From contig NZ_RJUL01000013.1 of the NCBI RefSeq assembly GCF_003751625.1, positions 1 through 64,000 of the forward strand: a stretch of 64,000 bases of DNA, in the 5' to 3' direction. The notes under the pieces are model-generated. The model did not search any database. It saw nothing but the letters and a program-made list of their open reading frames with translations, and was not told where the DNA came from. Origin of the DNA: Gallaecimonas pentaromativorans (GTDB taxonomy: Bacteria; Pseudomonadota; Gammaproteobacteria; Enterobacterales; Gallaecimonadaceae). The position numbers were made by a program, and so were the translations under genes. Shown piece after piece: positions 35,822 to 45,000 of the stretch; within the stretch, counting starts at the first letter, position 1; each line of letters starts with the position of its first letter.

Positions 35822-36573
35822 TGAAAGCAGCAAAATGGATAGGGCTGGGCCTGGTGTTCTTCCTAGTGGCGCTGGTGTGGCAACTGCCGGCAGCGGTGGT
35901 GCTGGGCCATGCCAAGCTGCCAAAAGAGGTGGGCATAGAGGGGGTTTCCGGCACGGTGTGGCAGGGCCGGGTAGAGAGCCTGAGCCTGGCTGGCACTGCC
36001 TTTAAGGACGTGACCTGGCAGCTCCATCCTCTGGCGCTTTTTACCGGCAAGGTGGCGGCCAGCATCAAAAGCCGACCGGATCGCACCCGTTTGAGCGGCG
36101 ATCTCGCTGTTGGCTTTGGCGGTAAGCTGGCCATTGAAAATCTCATTGTACGGGTGCCCGTGGCGCCGCTGGTGGCAGGGGTGCATTTGCCGGTTCCCAG
36201 CCAGGTGGGCGGTGAGTTGTCGGTGGCTATTGCCCAGTATCGTCAAGGCCAGCCCTGGTGTGAGGCCCTCAAAGGCAAGGCTCAGTGGCTGGATGCGTCG
36301 GTGACCAACAAGTTTGGCGACTTCAATCTGGGCCGCATCGATGCCGACCTTGATTGCGACAAGGGCGCGGTGACTGCCGTTATCCGCGACACGCCGCCGC
36401 GCCTGGGCCTGGAGCTGGAAGCGCGCCTAGATGGCCAGCGCTATCACATTCGCGGCTTTGCCAAACCGGCCGCCGATCAGCCCAAAAACCTGCGCGATGC
36501 CTTTGCCTTTTTCGGCCGCCCTGCCGGCGACGGCCGCTACCCGGTGCAGTTCCAGGGCACCTTGCCGCGCTAA
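35821..36573 (+). CDS. gspN: type II secretion protein GspN
   Basis: A 250-residue protein with an N-terminal membrane anchor (residues 6-28) and a periplasmic beta-rich region (GVSGTVWQGRVESLSLAGTAFKDVTWQLHPLALFTG) typical of T2SSN. GspN is present only in some systems and its role is accessory. The start shares one base with the gspM stop. It is the last gene of an operon that is gapless from gspG onward. Confidence 0.92.
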   Translation: MKAAKWIGLGLVFFLVALVWQLPAAVVLGHAKLPKEVGIEGVSGTVWQGRVESLSLAGTAFKDVTWQLHPLALFTGKVAASIKSRPDRTRLSGDLAVGFGGKLAIENLIVRVPVAPLVAGVHLPVPSQVGGELSVAIAQYRQGQPWCEALKGKAQWLDASVTNKFGDFNLGRIDADLDCDKGAVTAVIRDTPPRLGLELEARLDGQRYHIRGFAKPAADQPKNLRDAFAFFGRPAGDGRYPVQFQGTLPR

Positions 36574-36588
36574 GATGAGCGCTATGAC

Positions 36589-36614
36589 AAAGCCCTCTTC
36601 GGAGGGCTTTTTTA
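36589..36614 (+). terminator. gsp operon terminator with UUCG tetraloop
   Basis: AAGCCCTC-TTCG-GAGGGCTT is followed by T4AT. The extra-stable UUCG loop and T tract make a strong terminator 15 nt after gspN. Confidence 0.92.
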
Positions 36615-36905
36615 TCGGTAGGGCTAAGTTGACTGCCATCATTCAGCCGGGCCGGGTTATAAGGTTGCGGCAGCCCGGGTGTTGGCCAAGCTAGGCTCTC
36701 GAACCATTTGTTCTAAAAAACCTGTTGGATGAAAAGACTTTAATCGAACAAGATTGAGGCTTCCCGCCAATGCATGAGTCAGGCTCGGTGACGACCGGGC
36801 CTGCTACAGGTACTGAAACGGCGCCCAAGGGCGCCGCCGGTGCATACCTATAACGATAAGCAATGTATTTTCTTACCCCCGGCCATTTATATGGCCGTTT
36901 TTTTT
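36615..36905 (+). other. non-coding gap with hairpins and a second rightward terminator
   Basis: Between the gsp terminator and yrfG there is no credible gene. The gap contains a hairpin CGGCGCC-CAAG-GGCGCCG (36819-36836) without a T tract, and CGGCCAT-TTAT-ATGGCCG followed by T8 (36880-36905), a textbook rightward terminator that overlaps the yrfG stop codon. As the gsp transcript already has a terminator, this second one may end a small plus-strand RNA starting around 36700-36760, where the sequence is AT-rich (TTTAAT near 36739), or back up the first. Confidence 0.45.
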
Positions 36906-37573
36906 ATGTCCTCGATAAAGCCCAGGTAATCACTGGTGGAGGCAAAACCGTTGAAGGTTTTGTGGGGGCGCTTGGAGTCGGGGTTTTCTACGCCAAGCAG
37001 GTAGCGGATGCCAAACTGGCTCGCCGCCTCGAGGATGGGCTGGGAGTCGTCTACAAAAAGGGTGCGCTGTGGGTCGAACTTGAGATCCTGGTACACCCCT
37101 TGCCAAAGCCGCTGGGATTCTTTGGAAGCCCGGTAACTGTGGGTGCTGATGAGCAGGTCTAAGTGCTTGTCGAGTTCGGTCAGCTCCACCTTCAACGACA
37201 GGCTTTTGGGGTGGGCGTTGGTGAGCAGCACCACCCGCCGCCCAGACTCGCGCAGTGCCTTTAAGAAGGGCAGGGTGTCGCTTCGCAGGCTGATGAGGTG
37301 CTGAATGTCGCGGCTGGCCAAATCGATATCCAGCCCCAAGCGGGCAGTCCAGTAGTCGTAGCAGTACCAGTTAAGGGTACCGAACACGGCGGCGTACTCG
37401 GCGTCGATACGGGCCTGGGCCTCGGCCAGGCTGATACCGTCTTTCTCGGCCAGCAGCACCGGCACCCGCTCCATCCAGAAGTGGCTGTCAAAATGCAGAT
37501 CCAGCAGAGTGCCGTCCATATCCAGTAAAACGGTGTCAATTTCCGACCAATTTAGCCTTTGGTCATTTCGCAT
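36887..37573 (-). CDS. yrfG: YrfG, HAD-superfamily GMP/IMP nucleotidase
   Basis: A 228-residue cytosolic HAD phosphatase. Motif I is DTVLLDMDGTLLDL (nucleophile and acid Asp), motif II VVLLTNAHPKSL, motif III the Lys of RASKESQRLW, and motif IV TLFVDDSQPIL. E. coli YrfG dephosphorylates purine nucleotides such as GMP and IMP. In E. coli yrfG sits immediately upstream of hslR; here the gsp operon lies between them. The stop is within the hairpin at 36880-36897. Confidence 0.93.
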   Translation of the reverse strand: MRNDQRLNWSEIDTVLLDMDGTLLDLHFDSHFWMERVPVLLAEKDGISLAEAQARIDAEYAAVFGTLNWYCYDYWTARLGLDIDLASRDIQHLISLRSDTLPFLKALRESGRRVVLLTNAHPKSLSLKVELTELDKHLDLLISTHSYRASKESQRLWQGVYQDLKFDPQRTLFVDDSQPILEAASQFGIRYLLGVENPDSKRPHKTFNGFASTSDYLGFIEDIKKTAI

Positions 37574-37628
37574 CTGGTATCTGCCTTCGTGATTGGGTGT
37601 AATGGGGAAGCTATTCTAAGCCAGCGGT

Positions 37629-38198
37629 ATGCCCATGACGAAATCTGCCAAACTCCCCGAAGTGCTCGAATCCGAAATAGTGGCCCAAAGCAGGCTGTTC
37701 AAGGTGGAGCAGTTGCACCTGCGGTTTTCCAACGGCGCCGAGCGCGTGTATGAGCGCATGGCGGGCAAGGGCCGAGGCTCGGTGATGATAGTGCCGCTAC
37801 TTAACGACGACACCCTGCTGCTGGGCCGCGAGTATGCCGCGGGCCTCCACGCCTATGAGCTGGGCTTTCCCAAGGGCCTGATTGACCCAGGTGAAGACGC
37901 CATCGAGGCGGCCAACCGCGAACTGCAAGAAGAGATAGGCTATGGCGCCCGCGACTGGACAGTGCTCAGGGACGTATCCATGGCGCCGGGCTATTTTGGC
38001 TCGCAGATGACGCTGCTCATTGCTCGCAGTCTCTACCCCTCGCGCCTGGAAGGGGACGAACCCGAGCCCATCGAAGTGGTGCCCTGGCCGTTGGCCCGGC
38101 TCAATGAGCTACGCTATCAAAAGGATTTTTCAGAAGCGCGCAGCCTGACCGCTTTGCTGCTGGCCAGGGACTGGTTGGAGGAACAGGCACTGCTATGA
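37629..38198 (+). CDS. nudE: NudE, ADP compounds hydrolase (Nudix)
   Basis: A 189-residue Nudix hydrolase acting on Ap3A, ADP-ribose and NADH. The Nudix box GLIDPGEDAIEAANRELQEEIGYG fits Gx5Ex7REUxEExGU. SVMIVPLLNDDTLLLGREYAAGLHAYELGFPKG is the NudE-type strand before it. The start at 37629 or 37635 (two in-frame ATGs) is unresolved. The stop overlaps the cysQ start (ATGA), and recycling of ADP compounds and of PAP is genetically linked in many gammaproteobacteria. Confidence 0.94.
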   Translation: MPMTKSAKLPEVLESEIVAQSRLFKVEQLHLRFSNGAERVYERMAGKGRGSVMIVPLLNDDTLLLGREYAAGLHAYELGFPKGLIDPGEDAIEAANRELQEEIGYGARDWTVLRDVSMAPGYFGSQMTLLIARSLYPSRLEGDEPEPIEVVPWPLARLNELRYQKDFSEARSLTALLLARDWLEEQALL

Positions 38199-38971
38199 AT
38201 CCCCAAGCCCTGATCGACGACATCATCCACCTTGCCCGCCAGGCTGGCGACGCCATCCTGCCCTGGTTCCGCTCCGACCAACTGGTAACCGAACACAAGG
38301 CCGACGACAGCCCGGTGACCAACGCCGATATCGCCGCCAACAAAGTGATTTTAAAGGGCCTCAAAGCCCTGACCCCGGACATTCCCATCCTCTCGGAAGA
38401 ATCCGGCCACAAACCCTTTGCCGAGCGTCGCCAATGGCAATGCTACTGGCTGGTGGACCCTTTGGACGGCACCCGGGAGTTTGTCGGCGGTTCGCCGGAT
38501 TTTGCGGTGAACATCGCGCTAGTGGTAGACAACGAGCCGGTAATGGGGGTGATCTACGCCCCGGTGTCGGGCGACTGCTACTGGGCCGTTAAAGGCCATG
38601 GGGTCTTTAAAAACGGCCAGCCCATCCATACCCGCAAACCCAGCTCGCCGCCGCTGCTGGCGGTGTCGCGGCACCAATCCCTGAGTACCTTGAAGAGCCA
38701 TCTTAGAGACGCGCTGGATTTCGAGGCCCTGGCCTTTGGCTCGGCCAGCCTGAAATCTTGCATGGTGGCCGAAGGGGTGGCCGACGCTTACGTACGCATC
38801 GGCCCCACCGGCGAGTGGGACACCGCCGCCAGCTGGGCCATCGTGGTGGAAGCAGGCGGGGCTATTGTCGATTTGGATGGCAAGCCGCTGACTTTTAACC
38901 GCAGCGAGAGCCTGGAAAACCCCAACTACGGGGTGCTGGGGCAACTGGCCGCGGCCCAGCTCTTTCCTTAA
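38195..38971 (+). CDS. cysQ: 3'(2'),5'-bisphosphate nucleotidase CysQ
   Basis: A 258-residue inositol-monophosphatase-fold enzyme hydrolysing PAP to AMP, which prevents inhibition of sulfate assimilation and exoribonucleases. The metal sites are the EE pair of ILSEESG and the DPLDGTREFVGG motif, plus WDTAASWAIVVEAGG near the C-terminus. The length fits E. coli CysQ (246). It is co-transcribed with nudE. Confidence 0.95.
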   Translation: MNPQALIDDIIHLARQAGDAILPWFRSDQLVTEHKADDSPVTNADIAANKVILKGLKALTPDIPILSEESGHKPFAERRQWQCYWLVDPLDGTREFVGGSPDFAVNIALVVDNEPVMGVIYAPVSGDCYWAVKGHGVFKNGQPIHTRKPSSPPLLAVSRHQSLSTLKSHLRDALDFEALAFGSASLKSCMVAEGVADAYVRIGPTGEWDTAASWAIVVEAGGAIVDLDGKPLTFNRSESLENPNYGVLGQLAAAQLFP

Positions 38972-38983
38972 GGAAATTCATTG

Positions 38984-39304
38984 ATGCGTATGTTGATGCT
39001 GGTGGTGGCAGTGCTGGTATTGCTGGCGTTGGTGCGCATGCTGGCGCTGGGTGTTGGCGACAAGGAAGAGTCGCAGGCGCCACTTCCCCAACAAACCCTT
39101 AAGAACGTGCATCGCCAACTGGACGACGCCATGCTGCAAAGCCAGTGCCTGAACGCCATCCAAGCCCATTATGGCTTTCAGGGTATGCGTATTAAAAAGC
39201 TTGCCGATAATCGCTATCAAATCAGCGACAAGGGCAAGAGCGACATCCTCAGCTGCACCCTCGGGCCCGAGGGTGCCATCAAGCTCACCGAACAGAATCC
39301 TTAA
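38984..39304 (+). CDS. small single-pass membrane-anchored protein, unknown
   Basis: A 106-residue protein I do not recognise. The N-terminal hydrophobic segment (residues 2-22, MLMLVVAVLVLLALVRMLALG) is a signal anchor or uncleaved signal. The remaining 80 residues are soluble with two Cys (CLNAIQAHYGF and ILSCTLGPEG) that could pair if periplasmic. The ATG has AAGGAAA 9 nt upstream and starts 12 nt after cysQ, so it is probably the third gene of the nudE-cysQ operon. Confidence 0.8.
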   Translation: MRMLMLVVAVLVLLALVRMLALGVGDKEESQAPLPQQTLKNVHRQLDDAMLQSQCLNAIQAHYGFQGMRIKKLADNRYQISDKGKSDILSCTLGPEGAIKLTEQNP

Positions 39305-39322
39305 CTGCGTAGCGTCAAAATC

Positions 39323-39336
39323 GTGACACTTGTCAC
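39323..39336. promoter_or_regulatory. perfect inverted repeat GTGACA-CT-TGTCAC
   Basis: A 14-nt inverted repeat with 6-bp arms, 19 nt after the preceding stop and 155 nt before the next gene. It lacks a T tract, so an operator is likelier than a terminator. It is followed by AT-rich DNA suited to a promoter for the gene at 39491. Confidence 0.4.
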
Positions 39337-39490
39337 ATGCTTGAAATTAAACCAGTTGTTCATCTTTGCTTTGTTTAATGAAAAACAAGGGGTTACGTTT
39401 CCCTTCGGTAGGATTTCTTTTGTTTAGCGCTGTCTAAGTTCATTACCTTGTATTAACATTCAGCCCACTATTGCGGTGCCAAGGTAGGTT

Positions 39491-39772
39491 ATGCAGCACA
39501 TGCAGGGAAGGTTTGACGTTAATCAGTCGCAGGCCTGTATCGACAGTCCTCTATACCTCAAGCGCAGCCATGACGTTGCCCTCCCTTTTCGCCTGACCGG
39601 CGTTCTCAATCACAGCCCCCTCGACGACTCTTTAGGCCTGTTCGCCTTGAGCTTGCGCGCTCTTAAGCCGTTCGCTGCGAAAGGTTCTGGCTACGCCGAG
39701 CAAAAGGCCCTGGGTGAGTTGCTGGGGTTCTTTGTGCCGGGCAGCGCTACCCCATACCGCATCTTTATTTAG
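39491..39772 (+). CDS. small protein of unknown function
   Basis: A 93-residue protein without recognised domain or signal peptide. It starts with ATG after an AAGG motif 7 nt upstream, in a 186-nt intergenic region with an operator-like palindrome. Codon use is only moderately like neighbours, with more Ser/Leu codons ending in T/C. Its last 8 nt overlap the convergent acetyltransferase gene. It may be genuine, but a spurious frame is not excluded. Confidence 0.5.
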   Translation: MQHMQGRFDVNQSQACIDSPLYLKRSHDVALPFRLTGVLNHSPLDDSLGLFALSLRALKPFAAKGSGYAEQKALGELLGFFVPGSATPYRIFI

Positions 39773-40268
39773 CAGGGGCGATGGTCTGCGGCAGCCAGGT
39801 CATGGCCAGGTAAAAGGCGTCGCCTTCACCAGCCACAAAGCCAAGGCGCTGATAGAGCCTTTGGGCCGGGCTGGCAGGGGCAACCTGCAGTTTTATCGCG
39901 AGCGCTTTGGTGGTGGCTTCGGCCTGCAGCTGGCGCAGCAGCGCGCTGCCAATACCAAGCCCCTGGTGGCTGGGCAGCAAGGCGATGTCCACCAGGCGCA
40001 AGTGGTCTGGATGTTCGGCCACCAGCAGCCGGCCAACCGGCTGGCCCTGCTGCTCGATAAGGGTAAAGCGCTGGCTGGGGTAATGGGTGAAGTAGTGGCG
40101 GTATTGCGCCTCGAACTGGCTTTGCAGGAACAGCGTTTTCTGCTGGTCATTGAAGGGAAAATTTGCCAGCTCTGCCTGGCGATTGGCGGCATAGAGTGCG
40201 GCCATAAAGACTTTGTCATGGTCCGTTATTGGACGAAGGCTGATGCCGGTTGGCAAAGCGTTGCGCAT
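39765..40268 (-). CDS. GNAT-family N-acetyltransferase
   Basis: A 167-residue acetyl-CoA-dependent transferase. The acetyl-CoA-binding motif A is VDIALLPSHQGLGIGSALLRQLQ (Q/RxxGxG/A variant QGLGIG), followed by LYQRLGFVAGEGDAFYLAMTW. The acceptor is unknown. The ATG at 40268 has a GGAG site; an upstream ATG at 40307 lies in the promoter region of the divergent tail-collar gene. It is divergent from the tail-collar trio and may share control with it. Confidence 0.88.
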   Translation of the reverse strand: MRNALPTGISLRPITDHDKVFMAALYAANRQAELANFPFNDQQKTLFLQSQFEAQYRHYFTHYPSQRFTLIEQQGQPVGRLLVAEHPDHLRLVDIALLPSHQGLGIGSALLRQLQAEATTKALAIKLQVAPASPAQRLYQRLGFVAGEGDAFYLAMTWLPQTIAPAK

Positions 40269-40326
40269 GGAGCCGTCTCCTGTCCTTGGATGGGGATGGA
40301 ATATCAATAACGGAAGAGGATACGCA

Positions 40327-40839
40327 ATGGAACCTTACATCGGCGAGATCCGGATCTTCGGCGGCAATTTTGCCCCGGCGGGCTGGGCCTTTTGTAACGG
40401 CCAGATAATGGCCATCAGTGAGTACGACGCGCTTTTTGGCCTGCTCGGCACTACCTACGGCGGCAACGGCCAGACCACCTTTGCCTTGCCGGATCTTCGT
40501 GGCCGCTTGCCGCTGCATATGGGCACCTCCACCACTGGCAGCCGCTATGTATTGGGCGAGCAGGCTGGCAGCGAGGAAGTCACCCTGCTCTCGACCCAGC
40601 TGCCCCAGCACAGCCACCAAGCGCTGGCCGCCGCTAGCGGCGACGTCGAAAGCCCCAGTAACACTTTTTGGGCGGGTTTTGGTGACGCTTTGGGTTACTC
40701 CAAGGCCTTGCCTAGCACCACCATGGCGCCCCAGGTCCTGTCCTTGACCGGCGGTAACCAGCCCCATGAAAACATGATGCCGAGCCAGGCATTGACTTTC
40801 ATCATCGCCCTTTTCGGCATCTACCCGTCACCTAATTAA
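40327..40839 (+). CDS. phage-tail-collar-domain protein 1 (MdpB-like, COG4675 type)
   Basis: A 170-residue protein of the microcystin-dependent / tail-collar family. The N-terminal collar motif is MEPYIGEIRIFGGNFAPAGWAFCNGQ, then LLGTTYGGNGQTTFALPDLRGR, and the end QPHENMMPSQALTFIIALFGIYPS. Collar domains trimerise at the ends of phage tail fibres; the stand-alone bacterial proteins have no settled function. There is no signal peptide, so export is not by Sec, or the protein acts inside the cell or is released. It heads a tandem of three (gaps 12 and 11 nt). Confidence 0.88.
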   Translation: MEPYIGEIRIFGGNFAPAGWAFCNGQIMAISEYDALFGLLGTTYGGNGQTTFALPDLRGRLPLHMGTSTTGSRYVLGEQAGSEEVTLLSTQLPQHSHQALAAASGDVESPSNTFWAGFGDALGYSKALPSTTMAPQVLSLTGGNQPHENMMPSQALTFIIALFGIYPSPN

Positions 40840-40851
40840 GGAGGACCTGTC

Positions 40852-41352
40852 ATGGCTGAACCCTTTCTCGGCGAAATTCGTGTCTTCGCCTCCAATGTGG
40901 TCCCTAAAGGCTGGGCGGCCTGTAACGGCCAGTTGCTGCCCCTGAACCAGAACCAGGCCCTTTATGCCATCCTCGGTACCACCTACGGCGGCAACGGCAC
41001 CACCAACTTCGCCCTGCCCAACCTCCAAGGGCGGGCTCCTGTGCATGTCGGCAATGGCGTCTCCCTTGGCGAAAGCGCCGGCGAGGAAACCCATACCCTG
41101 ACGACTCAGGAGATGCCCACCCATAACCACATGGTGGTGGCGGACTCGGCCAATGCCACCAGTGCAGACCCGGGCAACGGCTATTGGGCGGCCAGTACCG
41201 AAGCCAGCCCTTACGCCAACCAGGCCAGCACCACTATGGCGGTCAATGCCATCGCCAATGCCGGTGGCAGCCAACCCCATAACAACATGCAGCCCTTTTT
41301 GGTGGCCAATTTCTGTATCGCCGTCCAGGGCATTTTCCCGAGCCGCGGTTAA
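40852..41352 (+). CDS. phage-tail-collar-domain protein 2 (MdpB-like)
   Basis: A 166-residue paralogue of the preceding gene: MAEPFLGEIRVFASNVVPKGWAACNGQLLPLNQNQ, ILGTTYGGNGTTNFALPNLQGR, QPHNNMQPFLVANFCIAVQGIFPS. The strong AAGGAGG ribosome-binding site suggests higher translation than gene 1. The variable middle (about residues 75-140) differs most from the paralogues, consistent with a hetero-trimer with specialised surfaces (inference). Confidence 0.88.
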   Translation: MAEPFLGEIRVFASNVVPKGWAACNGQLLPLNQNQALYAILGTTYGGNGTTNFALPNLQGRAPVHVGNGVSLGESAGEETHTLTTQEMPTHNHMVVADSANATSADPGNGYWAASTEASPYANQASTTMAVNAIANAGGSQPHNNMQPFLVANFCIAVQGIFPSRG

Positions 41353-41363
41353 GGAGCACATAC

Positions 41364-41900
41364 ATGGATTCTTTTATCGGTGAGATCCGCCTCTTCGCGG
41401 GTAACTTTGCCCCCAAGGACTGGGCCTTCTGCGACGGCCAGTTGCTGCCCATCTCCCAGAACACGGCGCTCTTTTCGCTGCTCGGCACCGTCTACGGCGG
41501 CAACGGTACCAGCAATTTCGCCCTGCCGGACCTGCGCGGCCAGGCGCCCATGCACTGGGGCCCTGGGCCTGGCCTGACCCTAAGGGTACCGGGCGAGCGG
41601 GTTGGCACCAACACTGTCACCCTCCTTGAGTCCGAGATGCCTACCCATAATCACCTGGCCAATGCTGTCGCTACTCTGGGGCAGGCTGGCCAAGGGCCGG
41701 AAGCGGCCTACTGGGCAAAAAGCGGTGCCGCCGGTGGGCGAAAAAGCCTTTCAGCCTACGGCAGTGGCGCCGATATGACGACCATGTCACCCATGGCCCT
41801 GGGTGTAACGGGTGGCACCCAGCCCCACAACAATATGCAGCCCTACCTGGGGTTGAACTTCATCATCAGTCTCTATGGCACTTATCCGCCGCACTCCTGA
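41364..41900 (+). CDS. phage-tail-collar-domain protein 3 (MdpB-like)
   Basis: A 178-residue paralogue: MDSFIGEIRLFAGNFAPKDWAFCDGQLLPISQNT, LLGTVYGGNGTSNFALPDLRGQ, QPHNNMQPYLGLNFIISLYGTYPP. AAGGAG precedes the start. It ends the tandem before a terminator-like hairpin, 128 nt upstream of the giant DUF4347-like gene. Confidence 0.88.
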   Translation: MDSFIGEIRLFAGNFAPKDWAFCDGQLLPISQNTALFSLLGTVYGGNGTSNFALPDLRGQAPMHWGPGPGLTLRVPGERVGTNTVTLLESEMPTHNHLANAVATLGQAGQGPEAAYWAKSGAAGGRKSLSAYGSGADMTTMSPMALGVTGGTQPHNNMQPYLGLNFIISLYGTYPPHS

Positions 41901-41940
41901 TGGTGCAAAGGTGCTGTCAGGCGCAATGCATGGCGAACCG

Positions 41941-41976
41941 GGCTGCCCCCGCAAGGGGCGGCCTTTCGCCTTTGTT
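41941..41976 (+). terminator. terminator after the tail-collar trio
   Basis: GGC-T-GCCCC pairs with GGGGC-G-GCC (41941-41963, one T-G mismatch, loop CGCAA), followed by TTTCGCCTTTGTTTT. It separates the trio from the giant gene but could allow read-through. Confidence 0.6.
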
Positions 41977-42028
41977 TTATCCAACAGGCCCCAGGGCCTT
42001 TACCCAAATTTGAATTGAGGATGTTGCC

Positions 42029-45000
42029 ATGAGTCGAGCCTGGCTGTGGTTGGGATTACTGGTCGCCTTCGCGGGCAGCGCCAAGGAACTGGTGCTGGTG
42101 GATGCCGAGCTGGCGCCACAGCTTAACACCGAGCCTGGTGCTGAGGTCAGGGCCATCAGCCGTCTCGACCAATTGCCCGGCGCCCTAGCTGGCGGCCAGT
42201 GGGACAGGGTCAGCCTGGTCAGCCACGGCCGGCCCGGCGCCTTGCTGCTTGGCGGCCAGTCCCTTGACCAGGCCTTCCTCGCCAAGCATCCCGGCTTCCT
42301 GGACCTCTGGCAAAATCAACTGACGGCGGGTGCTCAACTGGAACTCTGGGGCTGTGGTGTGGCTCAAGGCCAGGGCCATGCCTTGGTGGACAGCCTCTCT
42401 GCGGCCTTGGGCCGGCCGGTGCTGGCCTCAACCGATGCCACAGGCCCTGCCAGCCTCGGCGGCAACCTGCGTCTGGAATACGGTCAGGGCCGAGTGCCGG
42501 ACAGCGCGCCTCTTGCCCTGTTGCACCAGCTGTTGCTTAGCAGTTCGGACAGTCAGGACTTTGAAAGTTTCGCTGCTTCATCTTCGTCGCCAAACTATCC
42601 GGGCAATAGCGGCAACTTTGGCGCCTTTACCATCTCTTCTGATGCCGCGAGCACCCCTGGCCTTTGGGTCTTGGATAGCAGTTTGACCAATAGTAGTACC
42701 AAGGAGCTTTACGTTACTGGCTACAACGGTGATGTAACAACGGTTACCGTGAAAAGCACCGACGGCAGCGAGTTCAAGCTCAACTCCCTTTATTTCGACG
42801 TAGGTATTGGCGGTTTGGCCCAAAGGCTAACCATCACCGCTTACCGCAATGGCGCCTCGCAAGGCAGCACCAACGTCGATTACACCAGCACCCAGTTTGG
42901 TACCACCAGTTTCAGTGGGATCAGTGCCTTCGATAACATCGACGAAATCAGGATCACTTCAAATGACGGTCAACCTGTCGATGTCAGTATCGACAACATT
43001 AATGTCTCGTCATTGTTTGACAGCGACGGCAACCTGACCAACGGCGGCGGCAGCGAGCCCAGCAGCATCGCCACCAACGCAGGCACTACAGCGGCCCTGG
43101 ATTTCACCCTGAGCGACGGCGGCGGCAGTGATGGCCTGGCCATGACGGTGTCCCAGGTCAAGGTTCATGTGTCCGGCACCAGCACCGCCACCGAACGTGG
43201 CAATGTCGCCTGGACCTTGACCGGCCCCGATATCAGTAGCCCTGTTACCGGCAGCTACAGCGCCGGTGTGGTCACTTTTTCCGGCCTTACCATCAGCGTT
43301 GCCGACGGCGGCGGCGAGACCTATGCCGTCAATGCCAACCTCGGCCACAGCGGCATAACCGATGGTCATACCTTCATCTTGAGCCTCGATGGCGATACCG
43401 ACCTGACGGTAGGCGGCTCCGGCACCCAGATGGGCTCCACCACTGCCGTCAGCAACGGCGCGGGCTTTGCCGCCAGCGTTGTCGCTACCAAGCTTGCCTT
43501 TACCACCCAGCCAGCGGGCTCTGTCTCTGGCGGTGCTCTTAGCACCCAGCCGGTGGTCGCCGCTCAAGACGGTTTTGACAATACCGACACCGATTTCACC
43601 GGCAACGTCAGCCTCAGCGAGGCCAGCCCCGGCACCTTAAGCGGCACCACCACTGTCGCGGCAAGCGGCGGCGTGGCCACCTTCAGCAACCTGGTTTACA
43701 CGGCGACGGCCGACCAGGAAGCCTTTACCCTGACCGCCGCTTCCGGTGTCTTGACCGACGGCACCGCCAACAGCGTCACCTCCGACGTGGTGGCCACTAA
43801 GCTGCTGTTCAGTACTCAACCAGCCCCCACCAGCATCATCAGCGGCTCGACTACCAGCTTCAGCACCGTGCCCGTGGTGCAGGCGGTGGACGCCAGCAAC
43901 ACCAGAGACACCGGCTACAACACCGATGTGACCTTATCGGTGACCAACACTTCTGGGGGAGTGCCAGCCGGCACTGTCGACAGCCTGACCGGCTCCGGGG
44001 ACACCGACGGTAATAGCATCACCGTCTCCCTGACCCCAAGCACTGGCAGCGCTACCTTCACTGGCCTGGCCCTGGAATATACCAATGCTGGCGCCAGCGA
44101 TACCTTGGTGCTACGGGTCTCTTCCGGCAGCTTGGCAAGCACCAGTTCAAACACCATTACGTCATTCTCCGGGCCAACGGTCAGTGCCGGCAATATCAGT
44201 GTCAGCGGTGCCAGTGGTAGTGGCGGCGCTTACAAAATTGGCGATACCGTTACCGCCAGATGGAACAACACCAGCGGCGGTGACAACAACAGCGGCGTTA
44301 CCAGTGTTACCGTTGATTTCAGCCAGTTTGGCGGCGGCGCTGCCGTTACCGCCAGCAACAACAGCGGGAACTGGACGGCGACTTACACCATTGTGGCGGG
44401 CAGCATTGACGCCACTAACCGCAATGTCAGCGTTTCTGCCACCAGTGGCACTGGTACCAGCACCACCAGTGGCACCAACAATGTCAGCGTCGACAATCAG
44501 GTGCCCATCGTCACCGATGCCAATATCAGCATCAGCGGCGCCAGCGGCCCCGGCCCTACTTTTATTGTTGGCGATACTGTCACTGCCACCTGGAACAGCA
44601 CAGCGGACAGCAATACTGATATCACCACGGTGCAGGTCGATTTCTCTGCTTTTGGCGGCGGCAGTGCCGTTGTGGCCAGTAACAGCGGCGGCACCTGGAC
44701 TGCTACCTACACCATTACTGCAGGCACTATCGAAGCGAGTAATCGCAATGTGTCGGTAACGGCTACCGACGATGCGGGTAACAGCACCACGGCGAGTGAT
44801 TCAACCAATGCGGCTGTGGATAACCTGCCACCGGCCGCGCCGTCGACGCCGGTGTTGGCTACTGCCTCCGATAGCGGTACCCAAGGTGATGGGCTGACCA
44901 ATGACAACACCCCAACCCTGACTGGTACCGGTGAATCCGGTGCGACTGTGACCATACGCGAAGGCGCTACTGACCTGGGCACCGCCACAGCGACCGGCGG

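Noticed and set aside
40327-41900. Prophage or tailocin remnant
   Set aside because: Only collar-domain proteins are present; there is no capsid, terminase, sheath, tube, baseplate, integrase or lysis gene.
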